Part shown: positions 34,952-43,766 of the stretch, piece after piece | Position numbering within the stretch: the first letter of the stretch is position 1 | Layout: each line of letters starts with the position of its first letter | Source of the DNA: Luteitalea pratensis | GTDB taxonomy: Bacteria > Acidobacteriota > Vicinamibacteria > Vicinamibacterales > Vicinamibacteraceae | Direction: 5' to 3' | Assembly: GCF_001618865.1 (NCBI RefSeq) | Contig: NZ_CP015136.1 | Coordinates: forward strand, 779,001-843,000 | Length of the DNA stretch: 64,000 nt | Translations under genes and position numbers: made by a program | The notes under the pieces: generated by a model | Told to the model about the DNA's origin: nothing | The model's database searches: none | Seen by the model: the letters and a program-made list of their open reading frames with translations, nothing else

Positions 34952-36793
34952 CTTGTGGAGAGGCGGCCGGGGCAGGCCGCCCGGGAAGCTGTCGCCGGCG
35001 CGCCGCTCGCCGTCGTCGCGCCAGCGCTGCTTGTCCTGGTACATACGGGCGTCGGCCGCAGCCAGCAGGGCCTCGGCCGAATCGCCGTCGCGCGGGAAGA
35101 CCGCCGCGCCGATGCTGACGGCGAGCGAGAACGCTCGTCCGTCGCCCAGGCGTACTTCGTGCCGCTTGATAGCGGCCTGGAGGTCTCGGAGGCGCTCCTC
35201 GGCCTCCTCGCGTCCACACTCGGGCAGCATGATGACGAACTCGTCGCCGCCGTACCGCGCGCACACGTCGTAGGGGCGTACGGCCTGCCGCAGCACCGTG
35301 GCCAACTCACGCAGGGCGAGGTCGCCGACCGGGTGACCTTCGTTGTCGTTGACCGTCTTGAAGTCGTCGACGTCGATCAGCAGCAGCGCCAGCCGGGACG
35401 CCTGCCGCGACGCACGCGCCAGCTCCTGGGTCAGGTGCATCCAGAGGAAGCGTGTGTTGGGCAGGCCCGTCAGCGGGTCGGTCAGTGCCTCTTCCTGCGC
35501 CCGCGACAGTTGCAGCGCGTGGCTGACGACCGGGCCCGCCTGACGCGCCACCATCTCGAGCAGCCGGCATTCGTCCTGCGTATAGCAGCCGGGCGTCACG
35601 TGGTAGATGGCCAACGCGCCCACGAGGTCGTTCTGCTCGCCGTAGAGCGGGCACACGATGGAAGAGCGGAGCCGGGTCACGGCGGCGGCGCGCGCGTCCA
35701 TGCAGGTCTGCGGGTCGCCATTGGCCACCGCGCGCTGCTCGCGCAGCGACTGCCCGAACATGCCTGCATCGGCCGCCATCACGACTGTGGCCAGCATCTC
35801 GGCCTCGATCCCCTCGGTGAACGCCGCCTTGAAGCTGCGGCGTGACACGTCGTACAGGTAGAGGGCCGCGCTCGAGTACGGAATCACCCGGCGCAGCTTC
35901 TGCGCCAGCAGCTGGGCGGTGCCCTCGACGCCGAGGCCCGCGGTGATGGCCTGCGAGATTTCGAACAGCGCCACGTCTTCGCGCCGCGCGGAGACGATGG
36001 AGACAAGCGATCGGTCCATCGTGATGTCCAGCGACGGCCCGCCCTCGATCGAGGGCAGCAACGTGATGAACCGTTCCACGAGCGAGGGATCGAGCGACTT
36101 GCCTTCCTCCTCACGAAGGACGGCGATTGCCGCGTCGCGTGTCAGCCGATCGCGGTAGGGCCGCTCGCTGACCAGCGCGTCGTAGTTGTCGACGACGGCG
36201 AGCACGCGTGCACCGACGGGGATTGCTTCCCTGGCCAGTCCCTCGGGATAGCCCTTGCCGTCCCAGCGCTCGTGATGCGAGCGCACGAATTCGCCGACAG
36301 CCTTCGGCAGCGGCACGCCCTCGATCAGCCCGGCGCTGACCTGGGGGTGAATCCGGATCTTGTGAAACTCCTCGACCGACAGGGGACCCGGCTTGAAGAG
36401 GATGTGGTCGGGGACGGCGAGCTGGCCAATGTCGAGCAGCAACGCGGCCGTCCGCAGCGCTTCGATGTCGGCGGCCGGCAGCCCGATGGCCTCGCCAAGG
36501 GCGGCGGCCCAGGTGCGCCGGCGGTGCAGACGCTTGCCGGACGGATCGTTTTTGGCGTCGATGGCGCCAGCCAGGGCCTCGACGAGTGAGGCCTGGACGT
36601 AGTCGGTCGTCGGCTCCCGGCGGACCCGTGGCGGGGTCCGTGCGACGAGCAGTCCCAGGGCGCCGGCTCCGAGGCCCATCCCGAGGAGCAGCGCTCCCGC
36701 CACAGCGCGTCCGGACGCGAGCAGGATCGCGCCGGCGAAGGCGCAGGCCGCTACGACGGGTAGCAACCGGACGGGGTGGAGGAAGGCGGCCAC
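34946..36793 (-). CDS. HD-GYP-like (degenerate), GAF and GGDEF signalling protein
   Basis: 615 aa. Two N-terminal membrane helices, then an HD-GYP domain (about 65-265), GAF (about 280-435) and GGDEF (about 445-600). The GGDEF motif is intact (YGGDEFVIM), so c-di-GMP synthesis is likely. The HD-GYP has HHERWDGKGYPEG but the expected HD dyad reads LLLDIGQLAVPD (Leu120-Asp121) and the usual GK is GQ, so hydrolysis is probably lost. GAF may sense a ligand or redox state. It is divergent from the Cys-His/TonB pair. Confidence 0.9.
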   Translation of the reverse strand: MAAFLHPVRLLPVVAACAFAGAILLASGRAVAGALLLGMGLGAGALGLLVARTPPRVRREPTTDYVQASLVEALAGAIDAKNDPSGKRLHRRRTWAAALGEAIGLPAADIEALRTAALLLDIGQLAVPDHILFKPGPLSVEEFHKIRIHPQVSAGLIEGVPLPKAVGEFVRSHHERWDGKGYPEGLAREAIPVGARVLAVVDNYDALVSERPYRDRLTRDAAIAVLREEEGKSLDPSLVERFITLLPSIEGGPSLDITMDRSLVSIVSARREDVALFEISQAITAGLGVEGTAQLLAQKLRRVIPYSSAALYLYDVSRRSFKAAFTEGIEAEMLATVVMAADAGMFGQSLREQRAVANGDPQTCMDARAAAVTRLRSSIVCPLYGEQNDLVGALAIYHVTPGCYTQDECRLLEMVARQAGPVVSHALQLSRAQEEALTDPLTGLPNTRFLWMHLTQELARASRQASRLALLLIDVDDFKTVNDNEGHPVGDLALRELATVLRQAVRPYDVCARYGGDEFVIMLPECGREEAEERLRDLQAAIKRHEVRLGDGRAFSLAVSIGAAVFPRDGDSAEALLAAADARMYQDKQRWRDDGERRAGDSFPGGLPRPPLHKM

Positions 36794-36878
36794 GCTGGTT
36801 CAATAGTATCGCTCTTCCGACACCTGCCCGGCAACGTGCGCCTTGACGGGTGGACGAGTCGAGTGGCACTGTGGGCAG

Positions 36879-37247
36879 ATGGCGGTGCCCTTGGCGACCC
36901 GACTCCGGGCGCTCTGGCTCGTGATCCTGCTCGTACTGGCGCCAGCCGGACCGGCGGGACTGATCCTCTCCGGCCACGTCGCCGGCGCGGACGCCCATGC
37001 CGAGACCGCGATGCACAACGCGGCCGACCACGGCATCGCCGCCGGGGCGCTCCCGGTGAACACCCCCGACAGGCACTGCCCGTACTGCCAGACCGCGTCA
37101 TCGCTGCGATTTGGCTGGATCGAGACACCACAATATCTCCGCGCTCCCGCGTCGATGTCAGTCGACTGGATCGAGCTACAGGGTGGTGCGCCGCGCTCGG
37201 ACTCGCGCGCCGCACTCCCCGCCCGCGCCCCCCCGACCCGCGCCTGA
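36879..37247 (+). CDS. Small secreted or membrane Cys-His protein (DUF2946-like)
   Basis: 122 aa from ATG 36879. A hydrophobic N-terminal segment (ALWLVILLVLAPAGPAG) is followed by His-rich stretches (HAETAMHNAADHG) and the Cys pair DRHCPYCQ. This pattern resembles DUF2946 proteins, which often sit beside copper or TonB genes. It lies 145 bp before a TonB-dependent receptor on the same strand, so a role in metal handling is plausible but unproven. Confidence 0.55.
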   Translation: MAVPLATRLRALWLVILLVLAPAGPAGLILSGHVAGADAHAETAMHNAADHGIAAGALPVNTPDRHCPYCQTASSLRFGWIETPQYLRAPASMSVDWIELQGGAPRSDSRAALPARAPPTRA

Positions 37248-37392
37248 TCGGCCGACCGGCCGATCGCCGCTCCCCATCCAGCTACGAGTTCGAGTCCAGG
37301 TGCCGCGTCGCAGTCGCGGGCACCGGCGGGTGGCCCGATCGCACCCGCGCGGGGTGTCTCCTGATCCCCGTCCTGCGTGGAGTGTCGTCGAC

Positions 37393-39645
37393 ATGTTTTT
37401 TGGGTTCACCACGCGGTGTGGTCGGATTTCCGACCCCCCCGCGGTCCTGTTTTTTCTCGCCCTCCTCTGGGCGACCCCGGGCGTCGCACAGCCTGCCGCG
37501 CCGTCTGCCACGCCTGAGGTGCAGGGGCGTGTCGTCGCCGGCGAGACGAAGACACCGTTGCCGGGCGTGACCGTGACCATCGAGGGACGTCCCGCCGTCG
37601 CCGTCACCGACGAGAACGGCGCCTTCTCCATCGCGGCCCCGCCCGCCGCCATCGTCCATCTCAAGGCCACCGCGCCAGGGTTCCTCCCGGTCCGCGTCGA
37701 GGTCAACACGGGCGCGGGTCCTGCGCCGCTGGAACTCGTCATGCAGGATGACCTGCACTACGCCGAGTCGGTCACCGTCGGCCCGGCGCCGCGCGATCCC
37801 TTCGAGTCCTACCAGCCGACCTCGGTGCTATCGGGGCAGGAACTCTCGCTCAAGAGCGAGGGTTCACTCGGCGGCCTGCTCAAGAACGAGCCGGGCGTGT
37901 CCGAACGTTCGCTCGGGCCCGGCCCGTCCAGGCCGGTCATTCGCGGCCAGGACGGTGATCGGGTGCTGGTCCTGCAGAACAGCCAGCGCACCGGCGACCT
38001 GTCCAGCCAGTCCGGTGACCACGGCGTGACCATCAACCCGGCCGCAGCGAGCCAGGTCGAAGTGGTTCGCGGCCCGGCCACCCTCCTGTATGGCGCCAAC
38101 GCGATTGGTGGCCTGGTCAACGTCATCTCCAACCAGATCCCGACCCAGGCGGTCACGCGGACCATCGGCAACACGCAGGTCGACCTGGCGACCAACGGCG
38201 GTGAAGCCGCGGTCGCGGGTGACCTCACGGTCGGCAATGGCAAATGGGCGATGAACCTCGGCGGATCGGGGCGCCGTTCGAGCGACTACGAGACACCGGA
38301 AGGCAGCGTCGAGAACACGCAGTCGCGCGGGGCGTTTGCCAGCGTCGGCGTGTCACGCACGTCGCAGAATGCGTATCTCGGCGCCGGCGTGCAGATCGAC
38401 GACACGAAGTACGGCGTCCCGGTGATCGAGGAAGGGGCGATTACGCTGACGCCACGGCGGCAGGTCTATGGCGTGCGCGGCGAAGCGCGCAATCTTTCCG
38501 GATTCTTCACGTCCGCGCGCGGGTCGTTCGCCTACCACCGCTACCGCCACGAGGAACTCGTCGGCAACATCGTCGGCACCGAGTTCCGCAACGACCTGGT
38601 GGACGTGGACGTGCGTGCGACGCACCGCGAGATCGGCAACATGACGGGCACGGTCGGCGTGTCTGGCTACGCGCGCACGTTCGACTCCATCGGCGAGGAA
38701 GCGCTCTCGCCGAAGGTGGAGCAGGACGTCTACTCGGCCTTCAGCTACCAGGAGGTGACGTGGCCGCATGCGACGTTGCAGTTCGGCGGCCGTTTCGACC
38801 ACGCCGGCTACTCGCCGGAGGGCGGCCTGCGGGCCCGCAACTTCAACAACGTCTCGTTCTCGCTGGGTTCGCTCTTCCGGCCCAACGAGAAGAGCACGCT
38901 GGCGGTGAGCTTTGCGCGCGCCGCGCGCAACCCTGCCCTCGAGGAGCTGTACTTCTACGGCCTGCACGCCGGCAACTTCTCGTTCGAGATCGGCAACGAG
39001 AATCTCGACTCGGAGGTCGCGTACGGCCTCGACGTGTCGTACCGCGCCCGCCTGTCGCGCCTATCGGCCGAGGTCACGTACTTCAACAACCGCATCGACA
39101 ACTACATCTTCCGCAGCCCTGTCGACGGGGCGGACTTCGCCGCCCGCTTCGGCGCAGCGACGAGCGGCGACGCGACAATGCCGGACGAAACCCTGCCGAT
39201 CATCGAGTTCCTCGGCCGCGATGCCCGTTTGCAGGGCGTCGAGGCGCATGCCGACGTCGACGTCACGGCCGGCTTGCACCTCGAACTGGGCATGGACACG
39301 GTGCACGGCAGCCTGCGCGACAGCGACGAACCCCTGCCGCGCATTCCGCCGGTGCGGTTCATCGGCGGCATGCAGTACCACCGGGATGCGCTGCAGGTCG
39401 GCGGGCAGGTCGTCAGCGCGCTCGAGCAGGATCGCGTGTACGGGAGCGAGACGACGACGCCCGGGTACACGACGCTGCGGCTGTTCGGCGCCTACTCGCT
39501 GCAGGCGGGACGACTGCTGCACACGTTCTCGGCACGATTGGACAACGTGACCGACGAGCTGTACCGCAATCACCTGTCACTCGTGAAGGACCTCGTGCCC
39601 GAGATGGGGCGCAACTTCCGGGTGGTGTGGAGCGTGAAGTTCTAG
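37393..39645 (+). CDS. TonB-dependent outer-membrane receptor, possibly metal-related
   Basis: About 750 aa from ATG 37393 (signal ending GVAQ). A CarboxypepD-regulatory-like domain (VQGRVVAGETKTPLPGVTVT) is followed by a plug (SVLSGQELSLKSEGSLGGLL, RPVIRGQDGDRVLVLQ, VEVVRGPATLLYGANAIGG) and a 22-strand barrel ending in VVWSVKF. The plug motif NSQRTGDLSSQSGDH resembles ZnuD-type zinc receptors. The preceding Cys-His protein supports metal uptake. The ligand is not proven. Confidence 0.85.
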   Translation: MFFGFTTRCGRISDPPAVLFFLALLWATPGVAQPAAPSATPEVQGRVVAGETKTPLPGVTVTIEGRPAVAVTDENGAFSIAAPPAAIVHLKATAPGFLPVRVEVNTGAGPAPLELVMQDDLHYAESVTVGPAPRDPFESYQPTSVLSGQELSLKSEGSLGGLLKNEPGVSERSLGPGPSRPVIRGQDGDRVLVLQNSQRTGDLSSQSGDHGVTINPAAASQVEVVRGPATLLYGANAIGGLVNVISNQIPTQAVTRTIGNTQVDLATNGGEAAVAGDLTVGNGKWAMNLGGSGRRSSDYETPEGSVENTQSRGAFASVGVSRTSQNAYLGAGVQIDDTKYGVPVIEEGAITLTPRRQVYGVRGEARNLSGFFTSARGSFAYHRYRHEELVGNIVGTEFRNDLVDVDVRATHREIGNMTGTVGVSGYARTFDSIGEEALSPKVEQDVYSAFSYQEVTWPHATLQFGGRFDHAGYSPEGGLRARNFNNVSFSLGSLFRPNEKSTLAVSFARAARNPALEELYFYGLHAGNFSFEIGNENLDSEVAYGLDVSYRARLSRLSAEVTYFNNRIDNYIFRSPVDGADFAARFGAATSGDATMPDETLPIIEFLGRDARLQGVEAHADVDVTAGLHLELGMDTVHGSLRDSDEPLPRIPPVRFIGGMQYHRDALQVGGQVVSALEQDRVYGSETTTPGYTTLRLFGAYSLQAGRLLHTFSARLDNVTDELYRNHLSLVKDLVPEMGRNFRVVWSVKF

Positions 39646-39688
39646 TTCGCCTCCGCTCGCGGCCGCGAGCTCGGCTCACAACGCTCAT

Positions 39689-39712
39689 CGACGGGGCCCT
39701 CGAGCCCCGTCG
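39689..39712. terminator. Palindrome after the TonB receptor
   Basis: Stem CGACGGGGC and GCCCCGTCG around CCTCGA, 44 bp after the receptor stop. It has no T-run and no GTAG head. It may act as a terminator or be a relic REP. Confidence 0.45.
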
Positions 39713-39724
39713 AAGTTCTAGGCA

Positions 39725-39804
39725 GGAACTCAGGAGCTCAGGAGCCCAGACCAGGATCTCAGTCCAGTGGCCTGCGGTCCTGTGATCCTGTGATCCTGTG
39801 ATCC
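39725..39804 (+). repeat. Octamer-period repeat ending in TGTGATCC units
   Basis: GGAACTCA, GGAGCTCA and GGAGCCCA at one end and three TGTGATCC units at the other share one 8-bp register. The middle units are degenerate. The block ends four bases before the stop codon of the minus-strand adenosyltransferase gene. Confidence 0.65.
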
Positions 39805-39808
39805 TGCG

Positions 39809-40372
39809 TCAGGCTTTGCTCTGCCACCGCGGCTCGGGGATGCCGCGCTGGTGGTTCTCGTACCGAGCCATGATGAAGAGCGCGTCCGAGAGCCGATTCA
39901 GGTAAGGGATCACGAACGTCCCGATCTTCTCGCCGCGTGTGAGCGCGATCGCCTCGCGCTCCGCACGGCGGCAGACGGTGCGCGCGACGTGCAGGTGAGC
40001 GGCACCGGGCGCACCGCCCGGCAGGACGAAGTTCTCGATCGGCCCAACGATCTCGTTCAGCTCGTCCATCAGCCGTTCGAGGGCTTCGACGTGCCGCGAC
40101 TCGATCTGCGGAATCCTGAAGGCGACCTTGTCGTCCTCGAGGAAGCAGAGGTCCGACCCGAGGTGGAACAATTCGTTCTGGATCACGGGCAGGGTCTCGG
40201 CCAGCCGCGGCACGAGGCCGTTGGCAAGGGCGACACCGATCACCGAATTCAGTTCGTCGACGGTGCCGTACGTCGCCACCCGCAATGCGTCCTTGGCAAT
40301 CCGCTGGCCACCGCCGAGCCCCGTGGTCCCATCGTCTCCCTTGCGTGTGTAGATGCGCGTCAACCGGGGCAT
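39809..40372 (-). CDS. Cob(I)alamin/corrinoid adenosyltransferase, PduO type
   Basis: 187 aa. PduO-type ATP:corrinoid adenosyltransferase: [19 protein letters not shown] is the conserved ATP-binding N-terminus, followed by YGTVDELNS and [11 protein letters not shown], and it ends in [12 protein letters not shown]. The trimeric enzyme transfers the 5'-deoxyadenosyl group of ATP to cob(I)alamin or cobinamide in the cytosol. No B12-dependent enzyme or other cobalamin gene is in the window. Confidence 0.95.
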   Translation of the reverse strand: MPRLTRIYTRKGDDGTTGLGGGQRIAKDALRVATYGTVDELNSVIGVALANGLVPRLAETLPVIQNELFHLGSDLCFLEDDKVAFRIPQIESRHVEALERLMDELNEIVGPIENFVLPGGAPGAAHLHVARTVCRRAEREAIALTRGEKIGTFVIPYLNRLSDALFIMARYENHQRGIPEPRWQSKA

Positions 40373-40395
40373 CGTTCCATTCTAAGGGCAGCGTG

Positions 40396-40430
40396 CGAAC
40401 GCCGAACGCCGAACGCCGAACGCCGAACGC
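40396..40430 (+). repeat. Heptamer array, unit CGAACGC (5 units)
   Basis: Five exact CGAACGC units plus a CGAATCT relic, 23 bp upstream of the adenosyltransferase start. Confidence 0.9.
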
Positions 40431-40443
40431 CGAATCTGCGGAT

Positions 40444-40467
40444 GTAGGCGCCGAGCTTGCTCGACGC
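40444..40467 (+). repeat. GTAG-headed palindrome (REP-like)
   Basis: GTAG, stem GCGCCGAGC, loop TT, stem GCTCGACGC with one mismatch. It resembles the element at 34830. Confidence 0.65.
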
Positions 40468-40496
40468 GCGTAGACTGACCAACGACTGCAACGCAG

Positions 40497-40523
40497 GTAG
40501 CGCCGGCCTGTCCCAGCCCGGCC
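40497..40523 (+). repeat. GTAG-headed palindrome (REP-like)
   Basis: GTAG then GCCGG and CTG, loop TCC, CAG and CCGGC, with unpaired C on each side. Confidence 0.55.
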
Positions 40524-40552
40524 TCGATTCCCGCTCTTGAACCGGGGTGGTT

Positions 40553-40636
40553 GTACCCGGAACCCCGTACCCGGAACCCCGTACCCGGAACCCGCTACCC
40601 TGTCCCGACTTCCGACTCCCGACTCCCGACTCCCGA
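40553..40636 (+). repeat. Register-locked heptamer array with drifting sequence (12 units)
   Basis: GTACCCG alternates with GAACCCC, then CTACCCT, GTCCCGA, CTTCCGA and three CTCCCGA follow, all in one unbroken 7-bp register. It ends 12 bases before the GluQ start. Confidence 0.9.
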
Positions 40637-40648
40637 TTCCTCTCGCTG

Positions 40649-41506
40649 ATGCTTGTCGGCCGCCTCGCGCCCACGCCCTCAGGACTGCTGCACCTCGGCA
40701 ACGTGTGTGCGTTTGCCGGCGCGTGGCTTTCGGCGCGCGCCGCGGACGGGCGTCTGCTGCTGCGCATCGAGGACGTGGATCGGGAGCGTGCGCGCCCGGA
40801 TGTCGAGCAGGCGCTCCGCGATGATCTCGCGTGGCTGGGGCTCACCTGGGACGTCGAGACGCCTCGCCAGTCCGCGCGTGACTACGCACCGGCGCTGGCG
40901 CGCCTCGCGCCGCGTCTCTATCGCTGCCAGTGCACGCGCGCGATGCGGGCTGCGCCCTTGCCAGACGGCGCCGGCTGTCAGGGGCGATGCGACGGCAAGG
41001 GGTACGCCACTGGAGCGGTCCGCTTCAGGCTCGAAGCGGGTTCCCTGTCGTTCATCGACTGCCGCTGGGGCCCCCAGCACGCGGATCCTCGCCGTTTCGG
41101 CGATCCGATCCTCGTGCGCCGCGATGGGCTCGTGTCCTACAACCTCGCCGTCGTCGCCGACGACATCGACGATGGCGTGAACGACGTGGTGCGGGGGAGT
41201 GACCTGCTCGAGTACACGGCGGTGCAGATGCAGTTGTGGAGCGCGCTGGACGCGGCCGCGCCGCGATGGCTGCACACGCCGCTGGTGCTGGGTGCGGACG
41301 GCAGGAAGCTGTCCAAGTCGCACGGGTCGGCGCATGTCGGCGCGATGCGCGATGCAGGGGCGACGCCCGCCGACGTGTGGCGCCTCGTGCTGCCGTGGCT
41401 GGGCATCGCAGGAGCGACATCGCTCGCCGAGGCCGTGCCGAGGTGGGAGCCCTCTGGAGGTCCCCTCGGCCCGATTACCGTGAGCGCTTCTGGCGCTGAC
41501 TTGTAG
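40649..41506 (+). CDS. gluQ: Glutamyl-Q tRNA(Asp) synthetase
   Basis: 285 aa from ATG 40649. A GluRS-like catalytic core without an anticodon-binding domain: RLAPTPSGLLHLGN (HIGH motif variant), RIEDVDRERARP, and KLSKSHGS (KMSKS motif). Zinc ligands are in YRCQCTRAM and GCQGRC. The enzyme attaches glutamate to queuosine at position 34 of tRNA-Asp. Its TAG stop codon lies in a GTAG palindrome head. The upstream spacer contains only repeats. Confidence 0.95.
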   Translation: MLVGRLAPTPSGLLHLGNVCAFAGAWLSARAADGRLLLRIEDVDRERARPDVEQALRDDLAWLGLTWDVETPRQSARDYAPALARLAPRLYRCQCTRAMRAAPLPDGAGCQGRCDGKGYATGAVRFRLEAGSLSFIDCRWGPQHADPRRFGDPILVRRDGLVSYNLAVVADDIDDGVNDVVRGSDLLEYTAVQMQLWSALDAAAPRWLHTPLVLGADGRKLSKSHGSAHVGAMRDAGATPADVWRLVLPWLGIAGATSLAEAVPRWEPSGGPLGPITVSASGADL

Positions 41507-41527
41507 CCGCCGGACTTTGTCCGGCGG
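41503..41527 (+). repeat. GTAG-headed palindrome (REP-like) at the GluQ stop
   Basis: GTAG, stem CCGCCGGAC, loop TTT, stem GTCCGGCGG: a 9-bp perfect stem. The TAG is the gluQ stop codon. Confidence 0.85.
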
Positions 41528-41608
41528 GCATGCCTCGCCTCACGTCGCCGCGACTGCGTCCTTGGCTCAGGCTGCCGTGCCCAAGTCTCGAGGCTCAGGG
41601 TCGAGGGG

Positions 41609-41699
41609 CCTGAGACCTGACGCATGAAGCATGAGGCCTGAGACCTGAGACCTGAGACCTGACGCATGAGGCCTGAGACCTGAGACCTGCGACCTGAGA
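41609..41699 (+). repeat. Register-locked heptamer array, CCTGAGA with CATGAGG blocks (13 units)
   Basis: Thirteen units in one register: CCTGAGA types alternate in blocks with CATGAAG/CATGAGG types. It lies in the 306-bp spacer before the SEC-C gene, which otherwise contains only the REP-like element at 41503. Confidence 0.9.
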
Positions 41700-41812
41700 C
41701 CTCGCGGGTCCTTGACACTGACGGTGTTCGTGACAGGACGCCTTGACGCAAGAGCCTCGCCGGCGGGATCGTGCTCGTCGTGGCGAAGTCACCAGGCCGC
41801 TCGCGTTTTCCC

Positions 41813-42997
41813 ATGGCCACTCTCGCCTGTTACGGGCCGACGCCGCAGCATGCGACGAAGTTGGTGGCGTCGATCCTGCTGCGACAGGGTGGTGAGGTCG
41901 CCGATCGCCAGATCTGGACGACCCTGGTCAGCGATGTGCGGCACGACCCGACGGTCCGCGAGGAAGTCCGAGCGTTCATCGAGGCACACGCCGTGCGAGA
42001 CACCGTCACCGCGTCTCGCCTGCTCGGCTGCCCGCATCAGGAGGGCATCGACTACCCCATGGGGGAGGAATGCCCGCGATGCCCGGCCTGGGCCGGCATC
42101 GACCGCTGGACTGGCCAGTCACGCGTGCCGCGCCAATGGTCAGCCTCGGTGGCGCTCGCCATTCTGTCTACTCCCGGGCATGTCGGGCGTCCGGCCGCGA
42201 TCGTCGCCGCCGACCAGTACCGTGACGCCATCGTCGAGGCCGTCCTCGCCACGCTCGCTCGCATCACCGCGCATCCCGAGACAGCCACCGATGCCGACAG
42301 CAGCCTGATCACGGACGGCCTCTATCTGTGCGCTCGCTGGCGCGACGTTCGTGTTTACGTCCCGCTCGTGACGTGGTTCCGCACGGCCGAGACCACCGAC
42401 CTCGACCTGATTGGAGACGTGCTCACCGAGGACGCCGGGCGCATGCTCGCGGCCGTGTGGGGCGGCGACCGCGGACCACTGCAGCGGCTCGTCGAGTCGC
42501 CGACGGCCGACGAGTACGCCCGTGCGGCGGGGTTGAACGCGCTGGCGCTGCTCGTCGCCTGGGAGGAAGCGCCCCGCGACGCCGTCGTGAGCTACTTCGT
42601 ACGGCTCGCCACCGAGGGGCTTGAACGGACGCCCGGCCAGACATGGAACAGTCTGGCCGTCGAGTGCGCCGAGATCGAGGCCCTCGAGGTGTTCCCGGCG
42701 TTGCGTGCGGCGTGCCTGGAGGGCCTCATCGAGCTCGACTACATCCCCGCGGTCGAACTCGACGAGGTCGAGGCGGGGCAGCGAGGCGTCCGACTGCAGG
42801 ACTTTCGCTCGCGCCACCCAGCCATCCGCGACGTACTGCAGGAGATGAAGTGGGCCCAGCCGGTGCGTGTCACGACGCACGCCCCGAACCGTCGCAGCGA
42901 TGGCAGCAAGATCGGCCGTAACGAACCGTGTCCCTGTGGCAGCGGACGCAAGTACAAGAAGTGTTGCGGCGCGACTATCGAATGGTCAACTCTCTGA
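41813..42997 (+). CDS. DUF1186-like protein with C-terminal SEC-C motif
   Basis: 394 aa from ATG 41813; a GTG at 41771 would add 14 residues and cannot be excluded. Residues about 60-75 hold a Cys/His cluster ([20 protein letters not shown]) that may bind zinc. A helical-repeat, DUF1186-like middle follows. The C-terminus is a classic SEC-C zinc motif, [20 protein letters not shown], as found at the end of SecA. It is cytosolic. The function is unknown, with protein binding via SEC-C most likely. It overlaps the convergent SGNH gene by 23 bp. Confidence 0.8.
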   Translation: MATLACYGPTPQHATKLVASILLRQGGEVADRQIWTTLVSDVRHDPTVREEVRAFIEAHAVRDTVTASRLLGCPHQEGIDYPMGEECPRCPAWAGIDRWTGQSRVPRQWSASVALAILSTPGHVGRPAAIVAADQYRDAIVEAVLATLARITAHPETATDADSSLITDGLYLCARWRDVRVYVPLVTWFRTAETTDLDLIGDVLTEDAGRMLAAVWGGDRGPLQRLVESPTADEYARAAGLNALALLVAWEEAPRDAVVSYFVRLATEGLERTPGQTWNSLAVECAEIEALEVFPALRAACLEGLIELDYIPAVELDEVEAGQRGVRLQDFRSRHPAIRDVLQEMKWAQPVRVTTHAPNRRSDGSKIGRNEPCPCGSGRKYKKCCGATIEWSTL

Positions 42998-43745
42998 CCA
43001 CCTCGAGCAGCGCGTCCGCCATGCGCCGGTAGCCCTCCGGCGTGGGGTGCAGTCGATCAGGCGTGTCGAACAGGCGGTCCATGTCATCGGGCCGCGCCGC
43101 CGCAGCACGCGTGTCGCAAAACACCAGGCCCGGCATCGACAGGGCGGTCTCGCGAATCCAGGTGTTGATCGCGTGCATGCCTGCATTCTGGTCCGGCGTT
43201 GCCGTGTCGTACGGAATGATCGAGCACGCGATGGTCGGCAGGCCCGCTTTCAGCGCGCGGGTGTACATCGCCAGCAATTGCCCCTGGACGGTAGACGGGT
43301 CGCGGCCCTGGTAGACATCGTTGACGCCGGCAAGCAGGATCAGGACGTCGGGGGCATGGACGAGCACGTCGCGTTCGAAACGCGTGGCGATCTCGTCGGT
43401 ACGCTCACCGTTCACGCCGCGGTTGAGCACGCGCCAGGCCGGCTCGGCCTGCATCAGCCACCACGTGAACTGGCTGGTCGTATCGCCCTCGCCGTCTGGC
43501 GGCGCTTCGAGCGGCGATCGAAACCCGGGCGTCCCCGCTGTCGTCGAGTCGCCGAGCGCGACGATTGTGAGGGCCGGGCTCGGCCGCCTCCGCCAAGGCT
43601 TCGGCGCCCAGGGAGAGCCGGCGCTGTCAGCGGCATCACCATGCGCCGCGCTGAGGCCGACGAGCGACGGTAGCGAGAGGCAGTCCGGTCCCGGTGCCCG
43701 GAACCCGGTACCCGGTGCCCGACCCGGGTTGTCGGCGTCAGACAT
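42975..43745 (-). CDS. SGNH/GDSL hydrolase with repeat-derived leader
   Basis: 256 aa. Catalytic blocks are [10 protein letters not shown] (nucleophile Ser), [18 protein letters not shown] and [10 protein letters not shown] (Asp and His). It is a likely esterase or lipase-acyl hydrolase. The only in-frame canonical start is ATG 43745, about 58 residues before the catalytic core. That leader is encoded by a heptamer array and a degenerate copy of the nested REP cassette and lacks a clear signal peptide. Expression of the whole leader is doubtful. Confidence 0.75.
   Translation of the reverse strand: MSDADNPGRAPGTGFRAPGPDCLSLPSLVGLSAAHGDAADSAGSPWAPKPWRRRPSPALTIVALGDSTTAGTPGFRSPLEAPPDGEGDTTSQFTWWLMQAEPAWRVLNRGVNGERTDEIATRFERDVLVHAPDVLILLAGVNDVYQGRDPSTVQGQLLAMYTRALKAGLPTIACSIIPYDTATPDQNAGMHAINTWIRETALSMPGLVFCDTRAAAARPDDMDRLFDTPDRLHPTPEGYRRMADALLEVVRELTIR
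43687..43721 (-). repeat. Heptamer array inside the SGNH leader (5 units)
   Basis: Plus-strand units GGTCCCG, GTGCCCG, GAACCCG, GTACCCG, GTGCCCG. Because 7 is not a multiple of 3, the encoded leader is not a simple peptide repeat. Confidence 0.75.
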
Positions 43746-43766
43746 CAGCCCTGCCAGCGTCAGGCA

